Assembly (NCBI RefSeq): GCF_000518745.1
Contig: NZ_JAEE01000008.1
Span: forward strand, 1-64,000
Direction of reading: 5' to 3'
DNA from: Phaseolibacter flectens ATCC 12775
GTDB taxonomy: Bacteria; Pseudomonadota; Gammaproteobacteria; Enterobacterales; Enterobacteriaceae
DNA: 64,000 nt
The translations under genes were made by a program, and so were the position numbers. The notes beneath the pieces were generated by a model that was not told the DNA's origin, made no database searches, and saw only the letters and a list, made by a program, of their open reading frames with translations. Of this stretch, positions 49,236-60,900 are shown piece after piece. Each line of letters begins with the position of its first letter. Positions within the stretch are counted from its first letter, which is position 1.

Positions 49236-49706
49236 TCAGGCTGACGGATTGAACAGCTGTCGGACCTGCTGTAACAAATACTGTACGCCCCGCTCGCGAG
49301 TCGGGGTAATAAAAATCGTATCATCGCCAGCAATCGTACCCAGAATCCCTTCATTTTTACTCAATGAATCGAGGAGCCGGGCAATTAGCTGAGCCGCGCC
49401 AGGACTGGTTTTCACCACTACCATGGCATCATTATAATCAATGTCAACCACGAGATTGCGTAATTGACTGCTGGTTGTTGGCACCCCAAGTTCGGCGGGT
49501 AAGCAGTAGACCATTTCCATTCGTGCATTACGTGTTCTCACTGCACCAAAACGGGTCAGCATACGAGACACTTTGGACTGATTGGTGTTGGTAAACCCTT
49601 GCGCTTGTAAAGCTTGAACAATCTCACTTTGAGAGCCAAATCTCTCTTCATTTAGTAACGCTTTAAAGGCTTGGATTAAATCCTCTTGTCGCGGTGGAGT
49701 ACGCAT
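49236..49706 (-). CDS. argR: arginine repressor
   Basis: A winged-HTH hexameric repressor. N-terminal DNA-binding domain [28 protein letters not shown], then the [23 protein letters not shown] linker and the arginine-binding core with [13 protein letters not shown] and [12 protein letters not shown] favour the start at 49706 (MRTPPRQED), matching the E. coli N-terminus (156 residues both). An upstream Met at 49727 is in frame. It has no mdh neighbour, unlike in E. coli. Confidence 0.97.
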   Translation of the reverse strand: MRTPPRQEDLIQAFKALLNEERFGSQSEIVQALQAQGFTNTNQSKVSRMLTRFGAVRTRNARMEMVYCLPAELGVPTTSSQLRNLVVDIDYNDAMVVVKTSPGAAQLIARLLDSLSKNEGILGTIAGDDTIFITPTRERGVQYLLQQVRQLFNPSA

Positions 49707-49914
49707 AGGCGAAAAAGATCCTGTCATATAACCATTGGCATCTTTGTATGATGTTTATGATAATTATTTAGATTATTTTTACTTAATAATAGCACAAAAT
49801 ACGCAGGGTAGAGATCCACTTTTATCATTTCCAGCCTTGATTGGCGGGGATGCGAGCAATAATTTTCTGATATTCACTGCCCATATTAGCGACGGTACTC
49901 GTTGACTATTCGAT

Positions 49915-50985
49915 TTAATGGGGCGTTGTGTCGACCGGCTCTGGATATTCTTGTATCGTGACAGGGATCTCTAACTTTTTAGTTTGACGTAAAATTTGGA
50001 CTTGCACTGTTGAACCTGGGCGGATTTCTGCGACTTGATCCATGGTCTCCTGGGGTGAGGAAGCCAATTTATTATTAATACTTAGGATCACGTCGTTAGG
50101 TAGGATCCCTGCATCAGCAGCGGGGCCAGTCACTTGATTAACCAATAGCCCCTGTACTTTTTCATAGCCATGACCGCCATTCATCAAGGTTGGGAGGTCA
50201 CGCACCGTGATACCGATATAACCACGAATCACGCGGCCATCGCGGATCAATTTATTCATGATTTTTAAGGCGAGTTGACTTGGGATCGCGAAGCCGATGC
50301 CTTCTGGTGTTTCCCCATTACTGCTTTTATCAAAGGTGAGCGTATTGATCCCAACCAGCTGGCCACGAGAATTAATCAACGCACCACCTGAATTCCCTTG
50401 ATTAATCGAGGCATCGGTTTGGAGGAAATTTTGTCTGCCTGATGAGCTAAGGCCAATTCGGCCTGTCGCACTAATGATGCCTTGAGTGACAGTTTGGCCT
50501 AAATTATAGGGATTACCGATTGCCATCACAACGTCACCAACATGAGATTGTTGCTCCGGATCAAAGGGGATCACTGGCAAGTTGCTGGCTGATATTTTCA
50601 ACACAGCAAGATCCGTCATTGCATCAGAACCCACTAACATGGCTTCGAAAAATCGACCATCTTGTAAGGCGATAATAATTTGGTCAGCATTATTTATGAC
50701 ATGGCGGTTGGTTAGAATATAACCACGCTGATTGATAAGAACGCCTGAGCCCAGGGTAGTACCAGTGTGGTTGTTTCCATTAGTCGTATTCCGATTATAA
50801 ACATTAACTACGGCAGGGGCCGCTCTCCTGACAGCTGGATTAAAACTAAAGAGAGGTTGGCTATCACTGATTTGGTTATTATCAACCAGCCAAGATGACT
50901 TTTTTAGCCATTCTGGCTTCAACAACAAAATAAGTGCTGCCAGAATCAAGCCGATAATAATTGAGCGTAAGAGTTTAAATAGCAT
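49915..50985 (-). CDS. degS: periplasmic stress-sensor protease DegS
   Basis: A 356-residue trypsin-like serine protease with one N-terminal membrane anchor, catalytic His in LTNRHVI, Asp in TDLAVLKI, Ser in INQGNSGGALIN, and one C-terminal PDZ domain (RGYIGITVRDL...). It cleaves RseA when unfolded outer-membrane porins bind the PDZ, activating sigma E. The usual neighbour degQ is missing. Confidence 0.97.
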   Translation of the reverse strand: MLFKLLRSIIIGLILAALILLLKPEWLKKSSWLVDNNQISDSQPLFSFNPAVRRAAPAVVNVYNRNTTNGNNHTGTTLGSGVLINQRGYILTNRHVINNADQIIIALQDGRFFEAMLVGSDAMTDLAVLKISASNLPVIPFDPEQQSHVGDVVMAIGNPYNLGQTVTQGIISATGRIGLSSSGRQNFLQTDASINQGNSGGALINSRGQLVGINTLTFDKSSNGETPEGIGFAIPSQLALKIMNKLIRDGRVIRGYIGITVRDLPTLMNGGHGYEKVQGLLVNQVTGPAADAGILPNDVILSINNKLASSPQETMDQVAEIRPGSTVQVQILRQTKKLEIPVTIQEYPEPVDTTPH

Positions 50986-51268
50986 GTCAGTGTAGTTACA
51001 GATTTATTCAAGTCACAAGAAAATAGCATAATGGAAGTTGGGTCATTGTACCATCATGCTGTCCATTACTTTCACACTCTGAAATAAATCTGAGTGCGGT
51101 CTAGCCGGTCATCGCCTTTCAGAAGGCATCTTCTCGTTGTTTATAATGCAATTTTGCCATGTACCCGACTAACAAAACATTGCCTGTGTCAATAAAAGGG
51201 TTAAAGTGAAGCAACACCAATTCAACGGGGTTCACTCTGCAAGGACGGAGAGTGCAGGTCAGTGACCG

Positions 51269-51955
51269 TCAAATTATCGGCTTGAGGTAGTCGGCAAACC
51301 GTTCCGTCAGGTATTCATCGTAATTGATCACGCCTTTTTGAATATCTGAGTAATTATTAATCTGAAAGCCAACCATCGGTAACATTCCGAACCAAACATC
51401 CTGTCGCATCAATTGAGACCAGCCCACATCAAACGCGTCTGTTTGCTTTTGGCTTGCCAGCAGGGTCGTGATGCTGCGGTTTAAATTATGGTACAGTGCT
51501 GAAAAATAATGGTGATTAACAATATAGCAATGGCCACAGTAGGCATCATTTAACCGATACAGGTCATCCGCTAAATCCGTTTTATGATACACCACGTAAT
51601 TAGCCGACGGCATAAGCACATCCCAGCGTGAGGGGGCATGCTCACAGAGCAATTGTATTCTATCTAGCATTCTTTGGGCATCGGCGCGGTGATAAAAGTA
51701 GGCATCATCCTCTAATATCATCACCCGTTGCCAGTCGTTCTCAATGCACAATTCCATTACGGCTCGGTGCGAGTAAGCGGCACCAATATAACCAAGCTCA
51801 TGGGGGGTGGCTGAAACTCGGACAATTTTCTCTGTTGGTACCTGTATCTTATCGAGTTGATTGAGAATGTGGGCCTTCCTATCTGGCCTTCTGTCCAAAT
51901 TGATATAAATGACTTTATCTATCAATGACCAATCGGTCTGTGCATCCTTGTTCAT
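51269..51955 (-). CDS. family 25 glycosyltransferase
   Basis: A 228-residue GT25 enzyme. The N-terminal donor motif VIYINLDRRPDRK and the metal-binding MILEDDAYF (DxD-type EDD) are clear, as is the following DVLMPSANYV. GT25 proteins add galactose or other sugars to lipooligosaccharide and some O-antigens. No other surface polysaccharide gene is nearby. It occupies the position of degQ between zapG and degS, so it is probably an acquired gene. Its product and acceptor are unknown. Confidence 0.85.
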   Translation of the reverse strand: MNKDAQTDWSLIDKVIYINLDRRPDRKAHILNQLDKIQVPTEKIVRVSATPHELGYIGAAYSHRAVMELCIENDWQRVMILEDDAYFYHRADAQRMLDRIQLLCEHAPSRWDVLMPSANYVVYHKTDLADDLYRLNDAYCGHCYIVNHHYFSALYHNLNRSITTLLASQKQTDAFDVGWSQLMRQDVWFGMLPMVGFQINNYSDIQKGVINYDEYLTERFADYLKPII

Positions 51956-52009
51956 CTCACCGAAAACTCCTTTTGTTGATTGATTGGCGGTTAAGCCAAT
52001 GTCACTTTG

Positions 52010-52405
52010 TTATTTTGATGTTGTACCTCTCAGTATTCCAGAAGCACCTTCTGAATAATCACGAGGTATCTCAATCGGTGTCTGATCGTTGCCTGCTTCA
52101 ACTTCAGAAAGTTGCCAAACTGAACGAGGATCATGGCCAGGATGTTGTGGTAACATTTCGTTTGAGCTGCGGGTTAAATGCTGATGCAGTTCGCGATAAT
52201 CTTGCGCCATTTTATCCAGCAATTCAGTACTGCGAGTAAAATGATCTTTTAGGTCTGTTTTGTGATCGGCCAATTCAGCGCGTGTTTTTTCCAGTTCATA
52301 TTGGATCTGGTGCTGAGAGCGTAAAGTTTTACTTCCAAAACGCATTGCAATTGCACCGATGGCAATGCCAACAACCAAACCAATCAGTCCATACTCCCAG
52401 GTCAT
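52010..52405 (-). CDS. zapG: Z-ring associated protein ZapG (YhcB)
   Basis: A 131-residue DUF1043 protein: one N-terminal membrane helix (YGLIGLVVGIAIGAIAMRF) followed by a cytoplasmic coiled coil and a disordered tail. YhcB/ZapG links cell division, lipid and LPS synthesis and interacts with the divisome and elongasome. Divergent from zapE, as in E. coli. Confidence 0.95.
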   Translation of the reverse strand: MTWEYGLIGLVVGIAIGAIAMRFGSKTLRSQHQIQYELEKTRAELADHKTDLKDHFTRSTELLDKMAQDYRELHQHLTRSSNEMLPQHPGHDPRSVWQLSEVEAGNDQTPIEIPRDYSEGASGILRGTTSK

Positions 52406-52603
52406 AGTTAACTCCCATCAATTGTTAGAGCCCAGTTCAGGCACAGTCTCACTCACTTTATTTTAAGTGAATGAGTTGATTAAGCACAATTCATTTATCT
52501 ACTATACGCTCAAATCAGGGCATTGTGGACTCTTGTATTACTTTAGCTTAGGTTAGATAATGTTAAAATTTGGTAAACACTCAAGTCACAACAGGTAGAA
52601 ATA

Positions 52604-53746
52604 ATGGAAAACAGTCGGACTACCTCCCCCTTGGCACTGTATCACCATGCACTTGAGCAAGGGCAATATCAGGCGGATGAGGTTCAGCGACAGGCGATGA
52701 CTGTACTTGAGCATATCCAACGGCAATTGATTGCCGCTCAAACTCAGACTGACAGCAGCGCCACCGGTTTTTTTACACGCATTCAGCAGTGGATTGGCGC
52801 GAAGTCTGTGCCGACGGTTACGCCAGTGACAGGGCTTTATATGTGGGGCGGGGTAGGGCGGGGCAAAACATGGCTGATGGATTTATTTTTTCAGTCTGTG
52901 CCGGGTTCTCGAAAATTACGTTTGCATTTTCATCGTTTTATGTTGAGGGTTCATCAACAATTGACCGAGTTACAGGGACAGCGTGATCCTTTGCTTATCA
53001 TCGCGGATCGCTTTAAGGCGCAGACGGATCTTCTCTGTTTTGATGAGTTTTTTGTGTCAGATATTACGGATGCGATGTTGCTGGGAAATTTAATGGAAGC
53101 GCTGTTTGAACGTGGTATCACTCTGATTGCAACCTCAAATATCCCACCAGAACAGTTGTATCGCAATGGGTTGCAGCGCGAACGATTTATTCCTGCCATT
53201 AAACAAATCCAACAGCACTGTCAGGTGTTAAATGTCGATGCGGGGATCGACTACCGTTTACGGGCATTGAGTTCAGCTCATTTGTGGAAAAGCCCATTGA
53301 ATAGCGAGACGACGAAGCAGATTGTAGCCTTATTTAAGCAGTTGGCTGGCAGGGATTTTAGGGAAGGAAGCGCACAGGCACTGACCATTAATCATCGTTC
53401 GATGTCTGTGCTGGATCAAAGCGACGGCGTTTTGGTCATTGATTTTCATGTCTTGTGTACTGAAAATCGTAGTCAGCTTGACTATATTGCGTTATCTAGG
53501 CAGTTTCATACGGTATTTTTATTGAATGTGATTCAGTTAACCACGGGAACAGAGGATCAAGCACGTCGTTTTCTGGCATTGATTGATGAGTTTTATGAGC
53601 GACAAGTCAAATTGATTGTTACTGCACAATGTGATTTCTTATCAATTTATCAGGGGAACCAATTGGCCTTTGAGTACCAACGATGCCTGTCTCGCTTACA
53701 GGAAATGCAAAGTGAAGACTATTTACATCGCCCTCACTTACCTTAA
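52604..53746 (+). CDS. zapE: cell division ATPase ZapE
   Basis: A 380-residue AFG1-like AAA+ ATPase. Walker A GLYMWGGVGRGKTWLMDLFF, Walker B LLCFDEFFVSDITDAM and sensor IATSNIPPEQLYRNGLQRERFIP. ZapE associates with FtsZ under low oxygen and elongation stress. An intact family member. Confidence 0.97.
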   Translation: MENSRTTSPLALYHHALEQGQYQADEVQRQAMTVLEHIQRQLIAAQTQTDSSATGFFTRIQQWIGAKSVPTVTPVTGLYMWGGVGRGKTWLMDLFFQSVPGSRKLRLHFHRFMLRVHQQLTELQGQRDPLLIIADRFKAQTDLLCFDEFFVSDITDAMLLGNLMEALFERGITLIATSNIPPEQLYRNGLQRERFIPAIKQIQQHCQVLNVDAGIDYRLRALSSAHLWKSPLNSETTKQIVALFKQLAGRDFREGSAQALTINHRSMSVLDQSDGVLVIDFHVLCTENRSQLDYIALSRQFHTVFLLNVIQLTTGTEDQARRFLALIDEFYERQVKLIVTAQCDFLSIYQGNQLAFEYQRCLSRLQEMQSEDYLHRPHLP

Positions 53747-53790
53747 TGGGTGTACGTGGCGAGGCGCGGTAATATTTATCGTAAAAACAG

Positions 53791-53819
53791 TCGATTTTTG
53801 TCGATGAATTCTCTATAAT
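53791..53819 (+). promoter_or_regulatory. candidate rplM-rpsI promoter
   Basis: A perfect TATAAT at 53814-53819, with a weak TCGATT 17 bases upstream, precedes a leader of about 165 bases before the rplM start. In E. coli the rplM leader carries the site at which L13 represses its own translation; the long leader here is compatible with that. Confidence 0.6.
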
Positions 53820-53895
53820 CTCGGCACCCCACGTTACGGCAAATGGTTTTTTTCCCAAAACCTTTGCGTTCCGGTAATTCTATCCGAAGGGGTAG

Positions 53896-54825
<930 letters not shown>

Positions 54826-54860
54826 TTATCTGCTGCTCAGGCAGTCGATATTTGGCTTAC

Positions 54861-54885
54861 AAACCCGCTTCGGCGGGTTTTTTTT
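54861..54885 (+). terminator. rpsI intrinsic terminator
   Basis: AAACCCGC-TTCG-GCGGGTTT followed by five more T. A strong terminator 35 bases after rpsI. Confidence 0.95.
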
Positions 54886-55155
54886 ATGAATAATATCATC
54901 TAAATGAGCTCACTTTTGGTGTTAAACCGACTGACTTTCTTGATATCTTTTATTATCTTGGTTTGTGATAAGGTTATTTGCCACAAATCGATCAAGATCT
55001 GATAAACTGTGTGTCGCACTGTAGCTTATTTTCAGAACTGTCAGATTATAGAGTGGCTTGTTAGAGGTGGTATACGCCAGCCTAAGCTTAATTCTGAGTG
55101 GTTTTCCTGTCACTGACTTTTCGTAGTCATTTTTATAGCAAATGTGGAGGTTTTC
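54886..55155. other. sspA promoter region
   Basis: AT-rich non-coding sequence between the rpsI terminator and sspA. The minus-strand frame at 54922-55275 overlaps sspA and has no support. I see no distinct operator. Confidence 0.5.
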
Positions 55156-55785
55156 ATGGCGGTTGCTGCCAATAAACGTTCGGTAATGACGCTTTTTTCC
55201 GGACTTGCTGATATTTTTAGTCACCAGGTACGTATCGTTCTGGCTGAAAAAGGAGTCAGTGTAGAGATTGAGCAAGTCGATATGGCTAACCCTCCACAGG
55301 ACCTGATTGATTTAAACCCTTACTGCACATTACCCACCTTGGTTGATCGTGAGTTAACACTCTATGAATCCCGTATTATTATGGAATACCTTGATGAGCG
55401 ATTTCCCCACCCACCATTGATGCCAGTTTACCCCGTCGCTCGTGGTGAAAGTCGTCTGATGATGCACCGTATCGAACAGGATTGATACAGTTTAATGTTT
55501 CAGATAGAAAAAGGCACGGCACAGCAGGCGGAAGATGCGCGCAAACAATTACGCGAACAACTGCTGGCTATCGCACCGCTATTTGGACGTACTCCCTTCT
55601 TTATGAATGAAGAGTTTAGCCTGATCGATTGTTATTTAGCACCACTTTTATGGCGTATGCCGTTACTGGGTGTTGATTTAACCGGCCCTGGTACCAAAGA
55701 GTTGAAGGGGTACATGACGCGAGTCTTTGAGCGTGATTCATTCCTTGCTTCATTAACGGAAGCCGAGCGCGAAATGCGCCTGTAA
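55156..55785 (+). pseudogene. sspA: stringent starvation protein A, interrupted by an in-frame UGA
   Basis: The frame matches E. coli SspA (212 residues) over its whole length, from [16 protein letters not shown] to VFERDSFLASLTEAEREMRL. Codon 110 (55483-55485) is TGA where E. coli has Trp (RIEKDWY; here RIEQD-stop-YSLM). No base is gained or lost: reading continues in the same frame after it. The first part would give a 109-residue GST N-terminal (thioredoxin-like) domain without the C-terminal helical domain that contacts RNA polymerase and sigma 70. So the gene is a recent nonsense pseudogene, a UGA-readthrough case, or a sequencing error. sspB follows intact. Confidence 0.85.
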
Positions 55786-55800
55786 TACGGAGTGTAAGTT

Positions 55801-56295
55801 ATGGCGTTAACCGATCTGACGGCACGCAGACCTTATCTGCTAAGAGCTATGTATGAATGGTTGTTGGATAATAACCTGACACCCCATTTGGTAGCAGACG
55901 TTAACCAACCCGGCATTCAAGTCCCGATGGAATTTGCTCGTGATGGACAAATTGTATTAAATATTGCCCCTGGTGCGGTAGGCAACCTACAGATGCTGAA
56001 TGATGAAGTGCGTTTTAATGCGCGTTTTGGTGGCGTGCCGCGCTTAGTTGTCGTGCCTATGGCGGCAGTATTGGCGATTTATGCCCGTGAAAATGGGGCT
56101 GGCACCATGTTCGAACCTGAGCCCGCTTTTGAACACGCTGACTATCAAGACAGCGATGAAAAAAGCCCCCATATGCCAGTGATGTCTGTCGTCGATGGTG
56201 ATCTTAGTCAGGCAGAGACGGATAAGCAGGATGAGGGTGATGAGCCGCCTCATCCTCCAGCAGGGGGAAGACCTTCTTTGCGTGTTGTTAAATAA
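55801..56295 (+). CDS. sspB: ClpXP adaptor SspB
   Basis: A 164-residue protein (E. coli 165) that delivers ssrA-tagged proteins to ClpXP. N-terminal substrate-binding domain (TARRPYLLRAMYEWLLDN...LRF-type NARFGGVPRLVVVP), an acidic flexible linker (about 110-150) and the C-terminal ClpX-binding motif GGRPSLRVVK. Immediately downstream of sspA with its own GGAGTG ribosome site. Confidence 0.98.
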   Translation: MALTDLTARRPYLLRAMYEWLLDNNLTPHLVADVNQPGIQVPMEFARDGQIVLNIAPGAVGNLQMLNDEVRFNARFGGVPRLVVVPMAAVLAIYARENGAGTMFEPEPAFEHADYQDSDEKSPHMPVMSVVDGDLSQAETDKQDEGDEPPHPPAGGRPSLRVVK

Positions 56296-56437
56296 TCGCG
56301 GCATCTCTCTATTTATGATTGTACGTTGGGTGACGGCTTAAGGCATTGTGTAAAACCAAGGCTTATGACAGACCCAACCCTGCTTCGATATTGAAGTGCT
56401 CCATGTGAGCATATCAAATGGTACAATGCACATGCGT

Positions 56438-56459
56438 GCGAGGTCTGCCACGACCTCGC
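56438..56459. terminator. hairpin between convergent sspB and gltD
   Basis: GCGAGGTC and GACCTCGC pair around a six-base loop, 143 bases after sspB and 20 before the gltD stop. No T-tract, so termination efficiency is uncertain. Confidence 0.55.
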
Positions 56460-56478
56460 GTGATCATTGTTCTCCATA

Positions 56479-57906
<1,428 letters not shown>

Positions 57907-60900
57907 TTATTGTGCCAGAACTCGCAGCTCTGCGGCGGAGCGACTGCGATGACCTAATAATGCTTTAATATCACTCGACTTCGGTTTAACCAACCTAAAG
58001 TGACCGACCCAATGTGACCACTGGTCGAGGATCTCTTCTGACCAGTCAGATTGGGTATGACGGACATGTTCGATGATCAAACCACGTAAATGTTCTTCAT
58101 GGGTCGGTAAACCCGAGATAGAAAGGACGTCAACCAGCTCAGGATTAACACGTTTAGTAAACTCAGTATCCTGATCGAGGACATAGGCAAACCCGCCAGT
58201 CATACCCGCACCAAAATTAATGCCTGTTTTGCCTAGCACGCAAACAATGCCACCTGTCATATATTCACACCCGTTGTCACCAATACCTTCAACCACGGCA
58301 ATCGCCCCTGAGTTTCTCACCGCAAAGCGCTCACCTGCTCGGCCCGCGAGAAATAACTTGCCTCCTGTTGCGCCATAAAGACAAGTGTTGCCGGCGATGG
58401 TTGCATGATGACTGCGGAAAGCCGAACCGACGGGAGGACGGATCGCCAGCATGCCACCTGCCATACCTTTTCCCACATAATCATTCGCATCACCTGTGAG
58501 ACACATCTCAATACCACCCGCATTCCAGACACCGAAACTTTGGCCAGCTGTCCCTGAAAAAGAAAGGCGTACGGGTGTCGCGGCTAAGCCTTGATCACCA
58601 TAACGGCCGGCAATGGCGCCAGATAAGGTGGCACCGACTGAGCGATCGGTATTTTTAATATCGAAATAAAACGTCTTTTTCTTTTCCGAACCGATAAAGG
58701 GCAGTACCTCATTGAGGATCCGTTGATTTAATTCTCCTTTATCAAACGGTGGGTTGCTTTCGGTACAGAATAACGCTTTGCCTGCTGCAGGCGGTGGTGA
58801 GATCAGCAATGATGACAGATCTAGCTGCTGCTGTTTGGTGGTCATTCCCGGTAACACGGCTAATAGATCCGTTCGACCAATCAGATCGGTAAGTCGACTA
58901 ACCCCTAGGCTTGCCATAATTTCTCTGGCCTCCCTAGCGATAAAACTGAAATAATGAGTGACTTTAAATGGCACACCCCGGTAGTGCTTATTACGTAATG
59001 TTTCATCTTGAGTTGCGACCCCTGTTGCACAATTATTCAGGTGGCAGATACGTAAGTACTTACATCCAAGAGCAACCATTGGGCCGGTGCCAAACCCAAA
59101 ACTTTCTGCGCCTAAAATTGCAGCTTTAATCACATCCAAACCCGTTTTCAATCCACCATCGACTTGCAATCGGACTTTATGGCGTAACCCATTGACCACT
59201 AGTGCCTGTTGGGTTTCTACCAAGCCCAACTCCCAAGGGCAACCGGCATATTTAACCGAAGTTAGAGGGCTGGCGCCGGTTCCGCCATCGTAGCCGGCAA
59301 TGGTGATCAGATCGGCATAGGCTTTGACCACACCGGTTGCGATAGTGCCAACGCCCGGCGCTGAAACCAATTTTACAGAGATCAGTGCGCTGGGATTAAC
59401 TTGCTTCAAATCAAAAATCAGTTGAGCCAAATCTTCAATCGAATAAATATCATGATGGGGTGGGGGCGAGATCAGGGTCACGCCGGGGACTGAGTAGCGT
59501 AACTTGGCGATATAAGGCGTCACTTTGTCACCCGGCAGTTGTCCGCCTTCGCCAGGCTTAGCCCCTTGAGCGACTTTTATTTGGATCACCGCCGCACTAA
59601 CGAGATAGGCGGGGGTTACACCGAAACGACCTGAAGCAACCTGCTTAATTCGAGAGACTTTATTGGTATGATAACGGGCGGGATCTTCACCACCCTCACC
59701 TGAATTTGAGGCGCCGCCTAATTGATTCATGGCTTCTGCAAGTGATTCATGGGCTTCTGGGCTGAGCGCACCGATAGACATAGCAGCAGTATCAAATCGT
59801 TTGAATAATTCCCCTTCTGCTTCAACATGCTCAAGTGCTATTGAAGCCGCCTTGCCTTGTAAGCTGAGTAAATCTCGCAATGTAGTTGGCGGGCGTTGGT
59901 TGACGAGCTGAGCATAGCGCTGGTAGTCCACATAATCCCCTGATTGTACCGCTTGTTGCAGGGTTATCACGACCTCGGGATGATAAGCATGGTATTCGCC
60001 GCCATGCACATATTTTAACAGCCCCCCCACGGCGAGGGGTTTTCGAGTAAGCCAAGCGTCTTTGGATAAATCAAGCAGATCTTGTTGGAAGTCAGCAAAA
60101 TTAGCGCCACTGATCCGACTGGTAACCCCCTGAAAACTCAGATGGGTGACATCAGGATGCAGACCGACTGCTTCGAAGAGTCGTGAGCATCGGTAGGAGG
60201 CGACGGTCGAGATGCCCATTTTAGACATGATTTTTTGTAGGCCTTTATTGATGCCATTTCTGTAATTCAGCATTAGGGTACGTTTATCAGACGTCACGAT
60301 CTTCTTATCAGCGAGCATGGCTAAGGTTTCATAAATTAACCAAGGGTAAATCGCGGTAGCACCAAAACCAAGTAACACTGCATAATGGTGTGGATCACGG
60401 GCAGAGGCAGTTTCAACGATAATATTGGCATCACAGCGCAGATTTTTCTCCACCAACCGAGTCTGTACTGCGCCCACGATCATAGGGGCAGGGATCGGTA
60501 AACGTTGAGTGGTGATTGCGCGATCCGAAAGTACCAGTAACACCGTGCCATCTTTAACGCACTGCTCTGCCTCATCCATCAGATGATGAATTGCCTGCTG
60601 TAGGCTCTCAATTTGCGGATCAAAGGTACAATCGAGGATTTGACTCTGATAATAAAGGCTATCCAGCTCCAGAAGTTGATGATAGTCAGAATAGAGCAGG
60701 ATAGGGGATTTAAAGCTGACACGGTGCGCTTGCCCTTCGGCCTCCGAAAAGACATTCATTTCTTGGCCAATGCAGGTTGCCAGTGACATGACATGATTTT
60801 CGCGTAACGGATCAATGGGGGGGTTGGTGACTTGAGCAAATTGCTGGCGAAAAAAGTCATAAATTAAGCGTGGCCGTGTCGACAAGACGGCAAACGGCGT

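Noticed and set aside
54922..55275. Minus-strand frame of 117 codons upstream of sspA
   Set aside because: Antisense to the conserved sspA start; composition follows the AT-rich promoter region.
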